Origin: Blastomussa wellsi
Taxonomy: Eukaryota; Cnidaria; Anthozoa; Scleractinia; Plerogyridae
Length of the DNA stretch: 64,000 nt
Direction: 5' to 3'
NCBI GenBank assembly: GCA_947652115.1
Contig: OX393561.1
Location: forward strand, 93,907 to 157,906
Below are positions 30,274 through 40,573 of the stretch, in pieces. Made by a program: the position numbers and the translations under genes. Below the pieces are notes generated by a model, which saw nothing but the letters and a program-made list of their open reading frames with translations, was not told the origin of the DNA and did not search any database. The number at the start of each line of letters is the position of its first letter. Position 1 is the first letter of the stretch.

Positions 30274-31860
30274 CGCAATGCAAAGAAAGCCAACCCCGCA
30301 ACTGCAACCGCGCCAACAGCGACAGCAATTTTGTTTAAGTCATGAGACTCACTGACAGAGCCGGCCGCGGGTGTTGGCGTTGGTTCAGATTCCGTTTGCT
30401 CCTCTGCAGCAGCTGTTTGGGAAACAGGGGCCTCCGTTGCTGCCCTGTGAATCGGATTCGAAGGATGACTGTTTGGCTGGTTATTTTTCGATCTCCCGCC
30501 ATCCATGTACTGAATTCTCACTTTTACCGCGCTCATGTTAACCTCGTTGTTTATCCCCAGCTTCATGCCTTGCACCGCTTGTTTGAGATGGTTGTTATAA
30601 CCGATTGTCCTTTCTGTGTTTATTATCATATTCCCTGGCATCAGCCAGGCGCCGGGGCAAACAGCAAGGTTGAGCCTCACATTGGCCTCGTCAACGGCAA
30701 GTTCGTATCTTTGAACTGACTTGGCCAGGTCAGGCTTTCTTATCGCATCTTCCACCAAGACGTTAAACTCGCTCTGGGCTTCTTTTGCTCTGCCTCCATA
30801 CCCCAGAATGCTGCTGCGGACGTTTACTTGCGCGCCCAAAATGCAATACACAAAAGCTTTAATCGACTGGTTTATTCGCGACAAACCTGCCTGGGTCAAC
30901 CCTGCTGTGGTTTTTGGCGCGAACCAGTTGAATTGCTCTTCATCAGCATCGTTTCTGATGAAGCAAACTGATATTCCCTCTTCAGACGCTCTTGGATCCT
31001 CGTCGTCGAATTTTGCTTTTTCTGACGGATAGGGAACATTCAAAATAGAAGGGCTGTGGCAAAAAATATAAACGCTCCCCAACCCGTGATTCGGGCCGTC
31101 CGTGAAGCGGAAATGAGTTAAAGGGTCAATTTCGAACTCTGTACATAATCTTTTGTGAGAAGATTCATCATAATCATTGTTGGTTTGGCTCCATGTTGGA
31201 TCGCCAGGCAGTGCGCCAACGCTTTGTATACCTCCGAGTTAAAAGAGTATGCGCCGAATCGTGAAGTACACGTGAAAAATGTAGATCGCCCGCACCTGCG
31301 GCGGAAGCATTGTGCTGTCAAATACTTCTCGTGAGATTCCGCAGCCTGTCGTCGCACACCACACTGCGAAATTCAGCTGCTGTTCCCAGAAAGGTAGATT
31401 TGGTCCTCTTAACCATTTTTTCGCGGGCTTTGACGTTTCGAACTTCAGCTGTAAAATACTGGTTAGGGGTGACATAAATGTTGATTGCTTTGTTGAATAT
31501 TTTTTTCAAACTCGGCACCGCTTCTTCGAATGGAACTGCTGGAACAGCCAGCGGTCTTTTTTCAGTTCGGGGCGTTAACTGGAAAGGGAAACCGTCAACG
31601 GCAACGCCAACCAAACCCAGCGCTTTTTTCATTCCTGCGCTCCAATATTCTGGATCTGAACCGAATACGCTTTGTAGACTGCCGGGCCCCTCTTTCCAAA
31701 ATATTTCGGCTGTTTCTAAATGGTCCGGTGCAAAAAATACCTGTGCTTCAAATTGACTTTTGTCTGCCCCTGGAAACCGTGCAGAAAAAGCTGTCCACGC
31801 TTTGACTTGTGCAAGCTTCGCATTGCCAGCCTGCGCTATTTTTCCGAGATATCCCAACAT
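30270..31860 (-). pseudogene. Large structural protein of the Polinton-like element, broken
   Basis: The ATG at 31860 gives MLGYLGKIAQAGNAKLAQ. The product of about 530 codons passes through PLAVPAVPFEEAVPSLKKIF (about 31510), STMLPPQVRAIYIFHVYFT (about 31290), SEVYKALAHCLAIQHGAKPT (about 31200) and FIRNDADEEQFNW (about 30950). It ends in a Pro/Thr-rich linker and a C-terminal membrane segment (IAVAVGAVAVAGLAFFAL). Frame changes lie near 31370, 31255 and 31130. The long N-terminal domain plus membrane anchor suggests a virion surface or minor capsid protein. It does not look like the ATPase, protease or main capsid protein. Confidence 0.6.
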
Positions 31861-31902
31861 TGCAGATGTATATTCCCTGTTATTTTTCAATTGAAAATTT
31901 AT
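31861..31902. promoter_or_regulatory. Probable two-way promoter
   Basis: Forty-two AT-rich bases between divergent starts at 31860 (minus) and 31903 (plus). Same arrangement as at 29162-29196. Layout evidence only. Confidence 0.3.
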
Positions 31903-32634
31903 ATGGTACAAAATAAAATGGTTGTGCTTACAATTGTTACAACAGAAAACGATCACACTGTTTTCTTTGACAATCCAATTCAGAACCCAAGATAGATCCG
32001 CCTGCTGGGTTGTTCGCTTTACAACTCGTGGCACAACTTAGAAGAAACGGGGAAAGTGTTTTATGAAAGAAAACTTGAAGGAAAGCATATTAATGATCTA
32101 AAGCTTATTGAAACTCTTGCAAAGCCTCATGAAACTCTTTTGTACCCTGGGAGCTATGATCTCGAAAGTATCCAAAACTTTTTCAACAAAGATTTCCCAG
32201 AAGATAATCTGTTTTCTGCAACGCTGGGAACCTTTGGGAGAACACTAATCATTGCTCCAAACAAAGAAAAAATTAACGAAAAATTTAGATTTAATGTCAG
32301 TCTGAAATTTTTTCTTGACAAAAACGGCAGTGATGTTGTTTACACACAAATTGTTGTCGATGGTGTGAAAACTGAGAACTTTTATTTTATCCACTGCGAT
32401 TTACTGGACAGTGAGCAGAACCTTTTCAACGGTAAGCGTTCGAATGTTCTTGCGAGCTTTGACATAAAAGGCAAACCTTATGAAAAAGTTTCTTATCAGA
32501 GCGGGGAGCTTGTTCTGAGAGACACAAATAAAACCAGAGAAGTTCATAGTTTGAATATCTCTGTCAAAATTGAAAATGGCGAACTGTTTGACTTTCATGG
32601 GTTCCCAATTTATCTCCTTTTAGAAATGAATTGA
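31903..32634 (+). pseudogene. Penton-like minor capsid protein (single jelly roll candidate), one nonsense codon
   Basis: ATGs at 31903 and 31918 open a frame (MVVLTIVTTENDHTVFF) that meets TAG at 31993-31995. It then continues unbroken in the same frame through LLYPGSYDLESIQNFF, VDGVKTENFYFIHCD and FDIKGKPYEKVSYQSGELVL to a stop at 32634, about 243 codons in all. Length, beta-rich character and the VSYQSGELVLRDT signature fit the penton proteins that close the vertices in Polinton-type capsids. Apart from the single TAG it is well preserved. It is transcribed divergently from the large structural gene. Confidence 0.65.
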
Positions 32635-32646
32635 AATTATTATACC

Positions 32647-33308
32647 ATGTCTTCGTCAAATGTGTTGCCGAGTGCGCCGCCCATTTATCCAGAGCTTCCC
32701 CCGCTGGAAAGAACCGAAAATTTCCGACTAAGTGAGATCAGCAAAATTCAAAAAGAAATCTCCGATGAGGTTGAACGTACTCCGAAGAGTTGTACACGAA
32801 AGCTCGGAAAGTGATACACTATTCCGCGGTTTCTCTTGGAGTTGGAAGTGCATTCCTTTCTTCAGGTGCCGTTGCAACTTCTTTAACGGGCGTTGGAATT
32901 GTTGTCGGAGCGCCTGTCGCCAGAATTGCCGCCCTCCTTGGGTTTGCTTCGACAGGCCTTGCTGCTGTAAACAGGAAGCTTGAAAGGAAATTGAAAAAGC
33001 ACACGAAAATTCAAGCTTTGGCTCAAGCAAAACACGACTCAAATCACGACTCAAAACACGACTCAATCAAAACCTTTTACCTTAAAAGTTCCGTTTCCCA
33101 AGCTCTGGATGACGGCAATGATTCTGACGCTGAATTCAAAATGATCTCTCGTGAAATGGAAAAATATCGCGAATTAAAAGAGAGACTTCGGGAAAACTTC
33201 GCGGAAAAACCGGTCGATTCTCCGAATATTGAAACGATAAAAAAACAGCTTCGCCTCGAACTTCGGAAAGAGTTTCTGAAAAAAATGTCGGCGTCCAACC
33301 AAATTTGA
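32647..33308 (+). pseudogene. Membrane protein with PPxY-type late motif, one frameshift
   Basis: The ATG at 32647, 12 bases after the previous stop, gives MSSSNVLPSAPPIYPELPPL. PPIY matches the PPxY motif by which many viral proteins recruit host WW-domain ubiquitin ligases. After a frame change near 32790 come two hydrophobic helices (HYSAVSLGVGSAFLSSGAVA and a Gly-rich second), then a KHDSNHDSKHDS repeat and a charged coiled coil ending at 33308. The length, about 220 residues, fits a minor virion or membrane-remodelling protein. The recruitment role is family knowledge applied by motif only. Confidence 0.55.
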
Positions 33309-33467
33309 ACTAAACTTTGTGACAAAAAAATCGATCTCTCTATTAAGACCTCTGGTTGATCTGTGAAGGAAAATAAAAGTTTCCAACGTTTTAGAAATTG
33401 AAGATTGACAGAACTTTGAAAAATGCTTCTGCTTTTCCACACGCTTTTCTGTATTTACAAGGAACTT

Positions 33468-33752
33468 TCAACGCCCGTTTGGCAGAGCGAAGTCTGACAA
33501 ATAACACAACAAGTTGTTGAGGCAATGTCCAAAGTGGGTTTTGATCGAGTTTTGCAACGTGTCCCCTCCGCAATACACGCATAGCCGGTGGTCGGTTAAA
33601 ACACCGATTCCTCAGCTGCGGCATGGCGCCGGCTGCTGCATTCCTTTTTTGATTTGCCACTTGTGCTAATAACAATATTGCCCGCTTCACTTTTTGTTGC
33701 AGTTCTTTTGCCGGTTTCGAAGCAACCACCCGCAGTTGTTTGCCACCTTTGG
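33468..33752 (-). pseudogene. Cys-rich end-module gene, right copy (broken)
   Basis: Mirror of the gene at 20485-20750. It keeps the GWLLR segment lost on the left, but has TGA both at the KC-SG position (Cys in element A) and after PCRS. Past 33550 it leaves the terminal repeat, so its last 27 or so codons (NSIKTHFGHCLNN to a stop at 33468) are unique to this end. No ATG is seen at the start, which reads GTG. Confidence 0.55.
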
Positions 33753-34341
33753 ACTCCGCCACTTCTCTCTAATTGTTTGAACCTGAAGTAGTATATGCTG
33801 AGGAAGTCAAATACAACCGAGGAGTGCGACATTTTCGCCCAAGTGGAAGAAGCGAGCAAAAAGGCGAGCTTCTTCCACTTGGGCGAAAATGTTGCACGAC
33901 GAGGTGTTGGGTTTGCACAAATAATTCGACGCGGTTGGATTGTTAACACTCTATTCTCATGTACTTCTGCATTCACTTGTTACAGCATCATGGCGAGCGA
34001 TTTCACAACATTGTCATTACCGGTGAAAACTAAAGAAAAATAAAGGACAATACAAATAAACTTAAAGAAAAGACGAAAGGCAAACTAAAGGTGCAAAGAA
34101 ACGTACATTTTGTGCGGATTTAAACGACGACTTGCTTATAAACTGCGAAGATTCTCAACACACATTTAAGCACGTGCTTCGCTGAAAACTCACTGAGATC
34201 ACATGATCAAAAATGCTCGCTACTTTATGTTACGGTCACGAAGTGTAAAACAAAAATAAAACGTAAACAAGGTCAAGTCCGAGTTTGCTCGTTTTGAAAC
34301 TAAACACGAGGTGGTATTTGACTTCCTCAGCATATACTACT
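33550..34341 (-). repeat. Right terminal inverted repeat and hairpin of element B
   Basis: From outside in: outer arm 34314-34341, then a 399-bp insertion, inner palindrome 33815-33906, outer arm 33787-33814, then the Cys-rich gene. The inner palindrome is more complete than on the left: CAAGTGGAAGAAGC pairs fully with its complement at the tip. The bubble sequences AACCGAGGAG and GACGAGGTG are both present in the same relative order as on the left. Confidence 0.8.
33907..34305. mobile_element. 399-bp insertion in the right hairpin, with 8-bp target duplication
   Basis: ACGAGGTG occurs at 33899-33906 and again at 34306-34313, directly flanking the insert, where the left hairpin has it once. 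Eight-base duplications are typical of hAT-type transposons, but the insert's ends (TTGGGTTTGC and GAAACTAAAC) are not clear inverted repeats, so the family is uncertain. It contains no ORF of note. The insertion happened after the element had become a chromosomal fossil. Confidence 0.65.
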
Positions 34342-34342
34342 T

Positions 34343-35057
34343 TTCATGGACAGGAAATTTTTAATCGGTCCATGTGTGTGAATGATATTTTTTCTCCATA
34401 TAACAAGAATTTTTTCTGCACACTGAACGTGCGGGATGTTTTTGGACACTGGGCGTGTGCAATTTTTGTTTTCTTCAAGTGTTCTTACAGGATATTTTTT
34501 TTAATAAATGTAATAGAAATCTGCAAGACCACTGCAACAAACCCATGAGAAGTGCCGAATCACTTGTAGACCTGGATCAGTAAATTATTCTCAAAACAAA
34601 CTATAAACGGCAGACTGATCATGACGGCAAAAGCTAACCCGATATTTCGGTTTGCAAGACAAACCTTCCTCAGGGGCTGAGCGAACAAAAGTGTGACAAA
34701 AATCACCCAGCCCCACCCCCCCCCCCCCCCCTCAGAAATCAAATGGTTCGCCCCTAAGATGTTCTCTTTCAGTCAATTTCAATCTTACAAAAAACACTAC
34801 AGTTGCAATCTTTTTCACTGTTCCTCAGTTTTGAGAATCAGCGGATCTATCAACATGTGGTTACGTTAAATGTTGCGCATCCACCTGCAGAAATTCTTCT
34901 TGTTTACAACTGGTGGAACCCGGCGACATAGCCATAATTTTCCGAAATAGGGAAATCGAACTTTGCCGCCATTTTCACACAGCAAACGAGACTGGACAGC
35001 ATATTCTGGTTAATGATTCAAATTCCTTACCAACATCCGGTCCCATTGTACAATCGT
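34343..35057. other. Right flank, repeat-derived, no gene
   Basis: Contains a second type of hammerhead-like motif (34631-34682) and a C-rich tract at 34718-34731. No supported ORF. Confidence 0.5.
34631..34682 (-). ncRNA. Hammerhead-ribozyme-like motif, second family
   Basis: The minus strand reads GCTCAGCCC, CTGAGGA, AGGTTTG-TCTT-GCAAACC, GAAA, TATC, GGGTTAGC. The CUGANGA and GAAA boxes and the UH cleavage triplet are in order, stem II is a strong six-pair helix, and stem I can form between GCTCAGCCC and GGGTTAGC. One extra A lies between CUGAGGA and stem II, as in the PLE copies of this window. This probably marks the remains of another Penelope-like or retrozyme-like element. Confidence 0.5.
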
Positions 35058-35089
35058 ACCACAGTTTCTTTAGAAACTTACCCTCTATT
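35058..35089 (+). mobile_element. 32-bp PLE end insertion with 7-bp target duplication
   Basis: Only the terminal 32 bases of the PLE end (ACCACAGTTTCTTTAGAAAC and onward) are present. CAATCGT flanks both sides (35051-35057 and 35090-35096). This is an extremely 5'-truncated retro-insertion. Confidence 0.7.
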
Positions 35090-35624
35090 CAATCGTCGTA
35101 AGTATTCGTTACGCAACATCCGAAGATGATCTCCTGTAGGTCGATGTTATTTTTTGCTATGACCGCTGCTCAATCTCGTTGCAAATACCCAGGGATTCTC
35201 ATTCAGAAAATTTTACGATAATCACTGCCATGATTATCGAAACCATTAAAACGCATTTATTGGTTATTATTTAAACCCCAAAATACTTTATTTTTTCAAG
35301 TTTAGCCTGAATGCAAAGAATGTACGCATTGCGGACTTATTTTTTAGACGGACGTATTTCTGAATTCCATCGAAACAAAAAGAAAGATATAACCGCTTAG
35401 CCACAGATTCTATATGTGTTTTGGAGTGGCATGGTATTCTGCAGTTAAGCCTCAGAGCTTTTCAGACACTTTTCACAAGTGTGGTTCGCTAAACTTGGCC
35501 TGCTCTCGAATCCGAAGGTCTCCGAAGGAGGGCGGTCACTTCGCGTGAGAGAGGATACTCAGGATAGTACATAATATTACACGAGTTTTAACAACACGTC
35601 ACAATCGTATGTCCGTACTTAGCG

Positions 35625-35815
35625 TATTTGGGCGCTTTCCATTCGACCAAAAATTTCGGAAATTCCGGGTTGGAGAGCGAATGGAACAGACATTTTCTGG
35701 AATTTCATTCCGAAATTTTGGGTGTGCCTCGCGAGGTTGGCCTAAAATTCCGGAATTACGAAAAATCGAAATAACCGGAAAATTCCGTTCGATTGGACCA
35801 TTCCCGCTGGGGCCC
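35625..35815. repeat. GGAATTCC-rich fold-back repeat
   Basis: Begins GGGCGCTTTCCATTCGACC and ends CGATTGGACCATTCCCGC, which are partly complementary, with several GGAATT/AATTCC blocks between. A similar style of sequence appears at about 53690-53870. Family unknown. Confidence 0.4.
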
Positions 35816-36931
35816 AGTTTCTCCGAGCCTGAACTGTAGTCAAGAATCAAGATGGTTTCCTCGTCGATGGCTACCTTCCTCGAAAACACAGTTCTCATCA
35901 GGAGTACTGATTTCACTAGTTTCCAGGTCCGAATTCCTCAGACTAGCCTTTCTTGGAGACTTGTGTTCGTCAGGATGTCATGGCAGCTGTAATAAAGATA
36001 GTGAAACTTAAATCATTCGCCTTTTCGAATCCCGCGAAAGAACGTGCTTTCAGTATAGTCTTTTCAAATTCTTTAATTTAGGCAAAGGAGTCTAGATTCA
36101 GGTAACACATGGAGTCCGATTCAGGCGACCAACCGCTGACCGAGGAGTCCGTTGACTCTGGGAACGCGATTGAAAGCAAATGGGCTAAAATTATATTTGC
36201 CTTCTTCAAGAAATTCAGGACTCCTCTGAGGACAGCCTGGCGATGACAACCCCGGGATTCAGTGAGAGGAAGCCACGTGCGAGGGTAAAATAAAGGTTTC
36301 GTTTCGAAAACATTTATATTAGTTGATGTATAGAAATTAACATAGGACTCGTCATAAAAGAGCTTACTTTTGACGAAAGTCAAATGAGGGGTGACAGAAT
36401 TTCAAGCAGCACGCAATTCTTCGCTCAAATTTTCCGTGCAGGATTTTATTTTACGGTAAGGTCTCATGGCTCATCGTTGATTTTGTTTTTCTCTTGATGT
36501 TTAAAATATCTTATTTACCCTTCGATGCAGGGATTTTTGTGTAGGCTGTTCACTGTGCATGAATTATATTCTCCACCATAACTTTTATCATGGTCCGTCC
36601 CTTAATGGCATATATTAAACACCAAAAGCAGCGTCTGCCCGCGGAGTCTGCAATATGAGGGTACGGGTTTAATTACTCGGCAACAGTTCTTAGTGCCCCA
36701 ACTCCTCTTCGCGGTCGGTCGTACAGATCCAATTGGCATAAACGAGGCTTAGCATATGACGTAATCATGAATGAAGCTCACTGCTGTTAATAAGATAATC
36801 CGGCCAGAAAACGGCTGAGAACATCAATGGGATTCAAAAACCATTTCATTAAATCGCTCCCCAGTAATCCATTCTGCCCAAATCATGTCCAACATCTGTT
36901 CTAAACGTGTTCTCGTGCAAACCCTTTGATA
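35816..36931. other. Intergenic, nothing recognised
   Basis: ORFs at 35793-36011 and 36078-36383 have no family features. Confidence 0.5.
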
Positions 36932-36935
36932 TTAA

Positions 36936-37566
36936 CCCATTGACGCCTGGAGATATTTGCAAAAAAACGCGTTTTTAGACCTTTTGAACATTTGTAGTCA
37001 TTTTTAGGCTAAATCTGCTGCAAATCTCTTCAAAATGCATTTGCAAAATAAAGGCATGCCACGTTTTTCCCAAGAATCGCATTTAACGACATTTTAGCTC
37101 AGCCATTCGCACAAATCAAAATTGGGGACTGTTTTTGGACGAGCAAGTGACCCCCTCTTTAGGCTTTTCGTTCTTTTTGTTATCTATTTATTTATTCATC
37201 TTTTTTTTTTGCTTTTCCTTTCTCCTTCTTTCAAATATTCTTGATGCATTGGTTGGCCTTTTTCTGGGCTTGCTTTCGGTTCAAGAATTGCCAAGATAGA
37301 ACCAATGAGACAGGAAATACTTAACACGGAGTACCCATGGGTAAGTGTGGGAAATTTTCCTCCTAGTTTCTGACGGAAATTTCTAAGCGTTTTCGTGCAT
37401 ATTTCTAGCTCCATTAACTCAACCAATGTCATCTGGGTATCATTGAAAAGCTCTTTCCGTCCTGCAGAACTGGGATAAAAAGGATTCCTATTGTGGTCAA
37501 AGCTGATGACATCAGAAGCGAAACAAAGGCCAATCTCTGTCACGCGGCCGGTGTGGAGCCAATGGG
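36936..37566. mobile_element. piggyBac-type non-autonomous element
   Basis: The ends read CCCATTGACGCC and GGAGCCAATGGG, inverted repeats beginning CCC/GGG as in piggyBac elements. Each end abuts TTAA (36932-36935 and 37567-37570), the obligatory piggyBac target. The 631-bp interior has no transposase. Confidence 0.75.
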
Positions 37567-37570
37567 TTAA

Positions 37571-38320
37571 AGATGGGTTGGATAAGCTTGTTACGAGCAG
37601 GTGAGTAAAACTCGCTTTTAAAACAATCGTTGGCGAAGATGAACTGGAAAATAAAAATCTTTTAAATAACGAGGATGAGAATAACGATCATCAGTAGGTA
37701 AAAAATATTCCACTTAAGTGTCCACGTGTTTTATTCATGTCAATTCATTAAAATATCTCTTCAACTAAAAGATACTAGCTACAACTAAATTTCACATGAC
37801 AATATATTTCAGCGATTAATAAAAAATCATTGCCTACGCACGGCACAATATATTGCTCAATCAGGGTGTTGCAAATAAGGTATTTGACACAATAAGTTTG
37901 TTAGTATCGACGATTAAATATGTAATTTGTACGCATTTGTGCTTAAAACAGAACTTTATTAAATTCTAAGTTGCTACTAGCTTTTGTAAATATGTTCTAT
38001 TTACGGCCTGCATGGAAGTAATTGTTGCCCGTTACACATGACTTAGACATGTCTGATACCAACCGCTGTCCTGAAATAATACCGGCTTCAAATTTTTATG
38101 CGAGTTAATCTTGTATTTTACAATTTGTTCTTAAGTCCAATAAGCATTAATCAATCAGAAGGAAGATTCACTTTTTCAGCGAATTAGATTTAAGAAAGGT
38201 AGTTTTCTTCACTTGTGTTTCATGTTAATTAGAGTCTCTTTTTGTTGTATCTCAAACCACCCTCTCGCATCCCCACCATCTGCCTCACACTTTTGATTAC
38301 ACTTTTGAATATAATCATAT
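37571..38320. other. Intergenic, downstream of the receptor gene
   Basis: AT-rich. Holds the 3' flank of the minus-strand receptor; no other gene seen. Confidence 0.5.
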
Positions 38321-39295
38321 TTACAAAAACATGGAGGGAACAACAGTATCAATAGACTGCATGGACACCATGTTATCGATTCCTTTTTCTTGTCCCATAG
38401 GAGGGTTGTGAGGAGGTTGGTCCTCGCAACACCAACAAAAAATGCGCCGTACTCCCTTTCTAAAATCTTTTACACGCAGCGCGTACACGATGGGATTTAC
38501 GACTGAATTGAAGTAATGAAGCAGCTTGGTGGCGTATACTGCATGGTAGACGCAGGCAAAATCATTAGCTGCGCACGACAGAGTTGAAAGCTCATCAAAA
38601 TGGAAAATGTAATTAATAACTTTAAACGGTAGCCAAGTAACTAGGAAAATCACGCTCAAGATAAGAAGTGTGACTGCCATTCTCTTCTCAAAATCATCAC
38701 TTTTGTCGCGTGAGCTAAGCAAAATGATCGCGATTATGACATAAGCAACTACTACAATGATCATAGCAAGAGCCAGCAAAACCATGATAAAATAAAATAC
38801 TTTATCATTATCGGCGGCGCCAACATGTTGCTCGCGCAGAAAAGATAAAATGGCAAGAAGCAGAGCAAGAACCCAAACTGACGCAATAATGATGTAATAA
38901 GTGCAAGGTTTCAGGTTATCATGATTAAATGGCGACAATGCAGCGAAAAGCCTTTCTAAAGCGATCGCCACTAGAAAGAAAATCGAGGCGTACGAGCAGA
39001 AGATCTCTATAGCGGTCTGCGTGTGTGTCACGTGGTCATCCAAAGTCCACCACTTGGTAACCGAGCCACCGATCACATGAATAAACATCGGAAGAGCCAC
39101 TGCACCCACTAGGAGATCAGCTACAGCTAAGCTGATAAGAAGAAGGTAGGTTTTCCTGTGGAGAGACTTGGTAATGGAGAATGCAGCTATGATGATAATG
39201 TTGCCGAAAATGATTGCCGCTGACTGCAAGCCATACACGACACACCAGGCTCGGTTCTCTTCCTCTGTTATTGTTATTGGCTGCGGCTGAGACAT
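38321..39295 (-). CDS. Rhodopsin-class G-protein-coupled receptor, 324 aa, single exon
   Basis: Seven hydrophobic helices are clear. TM1 has GNIIIIAAF, TM2 LAVADLLVGAVALP, and TM3 ends ALERL in place of DRY. TM4 has SVWVLALLLAIL. TM6 has TWLPF (the usual CWxP position), TM7 NSVVNPIVYALR (NPxxY), and a Cys-rich FCWCCED tail may be palmitoylated. The Cys normally at the top of TM3 (25 residues before the ERL Arg) is Thr, so the usual disulfide is missing, as in the MECA group (melanocortin, EDG, cannabinoid). The start ATG at 39295 fits (MSQPQPITITEEEN). It acts at the plasma membrane; the ligand is unknown. Intact and the best host-gene candidate in the window. Confidence 0.93.
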   Translation of the reverse strand: MSQPQPITITEEENRAWCVVYGLQSAAIIFGNIIIIAAFSITKSLHRKTYLLLISLAVADLLVGAVALPMFIHVIGGSVTKWWTLDDHVTHTQTAIEIFCSYASIFFLVAIALERLFAALSPFNHDNLKPCTYYIIIASVWVLALLLAILSFLREQHVGAADNDKVFYFIMVLLALAMIIVVVAYVIIAIILLSSRDKSDDFEKRMAVTLLILSVIFLVTWLPFKVINYIFHFDELSTLSCAANDFACVYHAVYATKLLHYFNSVVNPIVYALRVKDFRKGVRRIFCWCCEDQPPHNPPMGQEKGIDNMVSMQSIDTVVPSMFL

Positions 39296-39353
39296 TGCTT
39301 TGAATTTCGTATATGAAGTGTTTGTACCTAAAAATGAATATACACGTTAATGG

Positions 39354-39375
39354 ACTGACTGGCTGGCTGGCTGGC
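39354..39375 (+). repeat. Short GACT/GGCT microsatellite
   Basis: Two GACT followed by three GGCT units just upstream of the receptor gene. Confidence 0.6.
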
Positions 39376-40526
39376 TTAAGTAGACATCACGTATTAGAGT
39401 ACTCAAAATAACTGAGCCTGGGGGCTTAGGTTGTTCAAGTTTTTCCGTCCTCCCATCAAAAAATGCATGTGAACCACAGGGGAGCTTATTTTGTAATAAT
39501 ACGTCACGGTGCATGCGTTCATCACCTGCACTTCGTAATTTACATGTAATAAAAACAAGATCAAATCTGCTATTCATCTAAAAAAGATGAAAGCAAGCAT
39601 GGCGGTAATTTATTCAAATACTCGAAATTAAAGAGAAAATTTTCTCCTTAAGAACCATATAAATCAAAATGCTTGGCAGAAATTATTGTCTTACATGTAA
39701 TTCGTACTGAACTACTTAAGCTGTGCCAGACGCACCTATTCAGGATTTTATTGAAAAACTTACTTTACATTCCGTGCAATTATGCAATTGTTCAATATCT
39801 TCTTGGACACAGCCAAAACGTAGGAATGCCAACAGCGTCTATATTACATTTTTCTGAGATTTCTGCTAATTTTCGAGATTGCCGACCAAGTCAACTTAAA
39901 ACAAATAAAATAATTGTGCTATTTCTCATGGTGTTCATGCCAACTGGCTTTGTGTTGGGTCGTGTGAACAAAGTTGTTTACCCTGACGCCATAAGGGCCT
40001 GCAAGACACTCTGCATTTAGACAATTGAAGGACTTGCCTCGCTCGTCTGAATGTTCTTTGCCTTTCAAGAAAATGAAGTCTATATACATGGAACGCGTCC
40101 AAAGTTTGGGTCAAAAGTAGCTTCTAGATATTGTTAATAAAGCAGTCGTTTTGCACTGAGTATTAAAAAGCTGATAGAGTATTAAAAACTATTAAAAAGC
40201 TGATTCCACTTTCTGATAGGTTTGGTTTGCACTTTTTAATATCGCTTGATGCTTTAAGTTGTCGACTTACTCTTGATGAACACCTCAAATCTTACATGAG
40301 CATATTGATCACTGTATAAAAAAAAGAATGACGTTCAAGTCGGCAAACTGTTCTTTCAAACACAAATACTAAATCTATGCTGTGAACATTGGATTGTTGT
40401 ACGGTGCACATAGCTGAGACGGATGCGTTCCGCAAACTGCCTGCCAATCATTGTGTTTTCAACATAAGTGATCGGTTCGTTGCTCTACCTGACTAAACCT
40501 GACTAAACTGTTAGCGATAAGTTAAC
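39376..40526. other. Intergenic, upstream of the receptor gene
   Basis: No supported gene. The ORF at 39673-40020 is AT-rich without motifs. Confidence 0.5.
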
Positions 40527-40535
40527 TTACTGCGA

Positions 40536-40573
40536 GGGCTCCGACGAAGGGCTAACGCTCGAAACGTCAGCTC
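40536..40573 (+). ncRNA. Hammerhead-ribozyme-like motif in PLE
   Basis: GGGCT / CCGACGA / AGGGC-TAAC-GCTC / GAAAC / GTC / AGCTC. Stem I forms between GGGCT and AGCTC, and stem II between GGGC and GCTC. Stem III would be a single pair, a feature reported for PLE hammerheads. The CUGANGA box has C for U at position 4 and an extra A precedes stem II, so this copy may be inactive. Confidence 0.55.

Larger units (their letters stand above)
20305..34341. mobile_element. Element B: Polinton/Maverick (adintovirus-like) provirus, decayed
   Basis: The interval contains a protein-primed polymerase, retrovirus-like integrase, packaging ATPase, double-jelly-roll capsid and penton-like genes, the set that defines Polintons and adintoviruses. 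Inverted terminal repeats (20305-20668 and 33550-34341) enclose them, and each ends in a hairpin. TTTCA lies immediately outside both ends (20300-20304 and 34342-34346), consistent with the short duplications made by this integrase class. Length is about 14.0 kb, or 13.6 kb without the 399-bp insertion in the right hairpin, slightly short for the class; the integrase C-terminus and the protease are missing. Nearly all genes carry frameshifts or stops, so it is a fossil. Confidence 0.9.

Noticed and set aside
30342..31032. Plus-strand ORFs opposite the large structural gene
   Set aside because: The minus-strand reading has a continuous domain and a C-terminal membrane anchor; the plus ORFs are antisense shadows.
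33391..33976. Plausible longer proteins on the minus strand across the right terminal repeat
   Set aside because: They are other frames of the Cys-rich gene and the hairpin. The frame with the Cys pairs is the one shared with element A.
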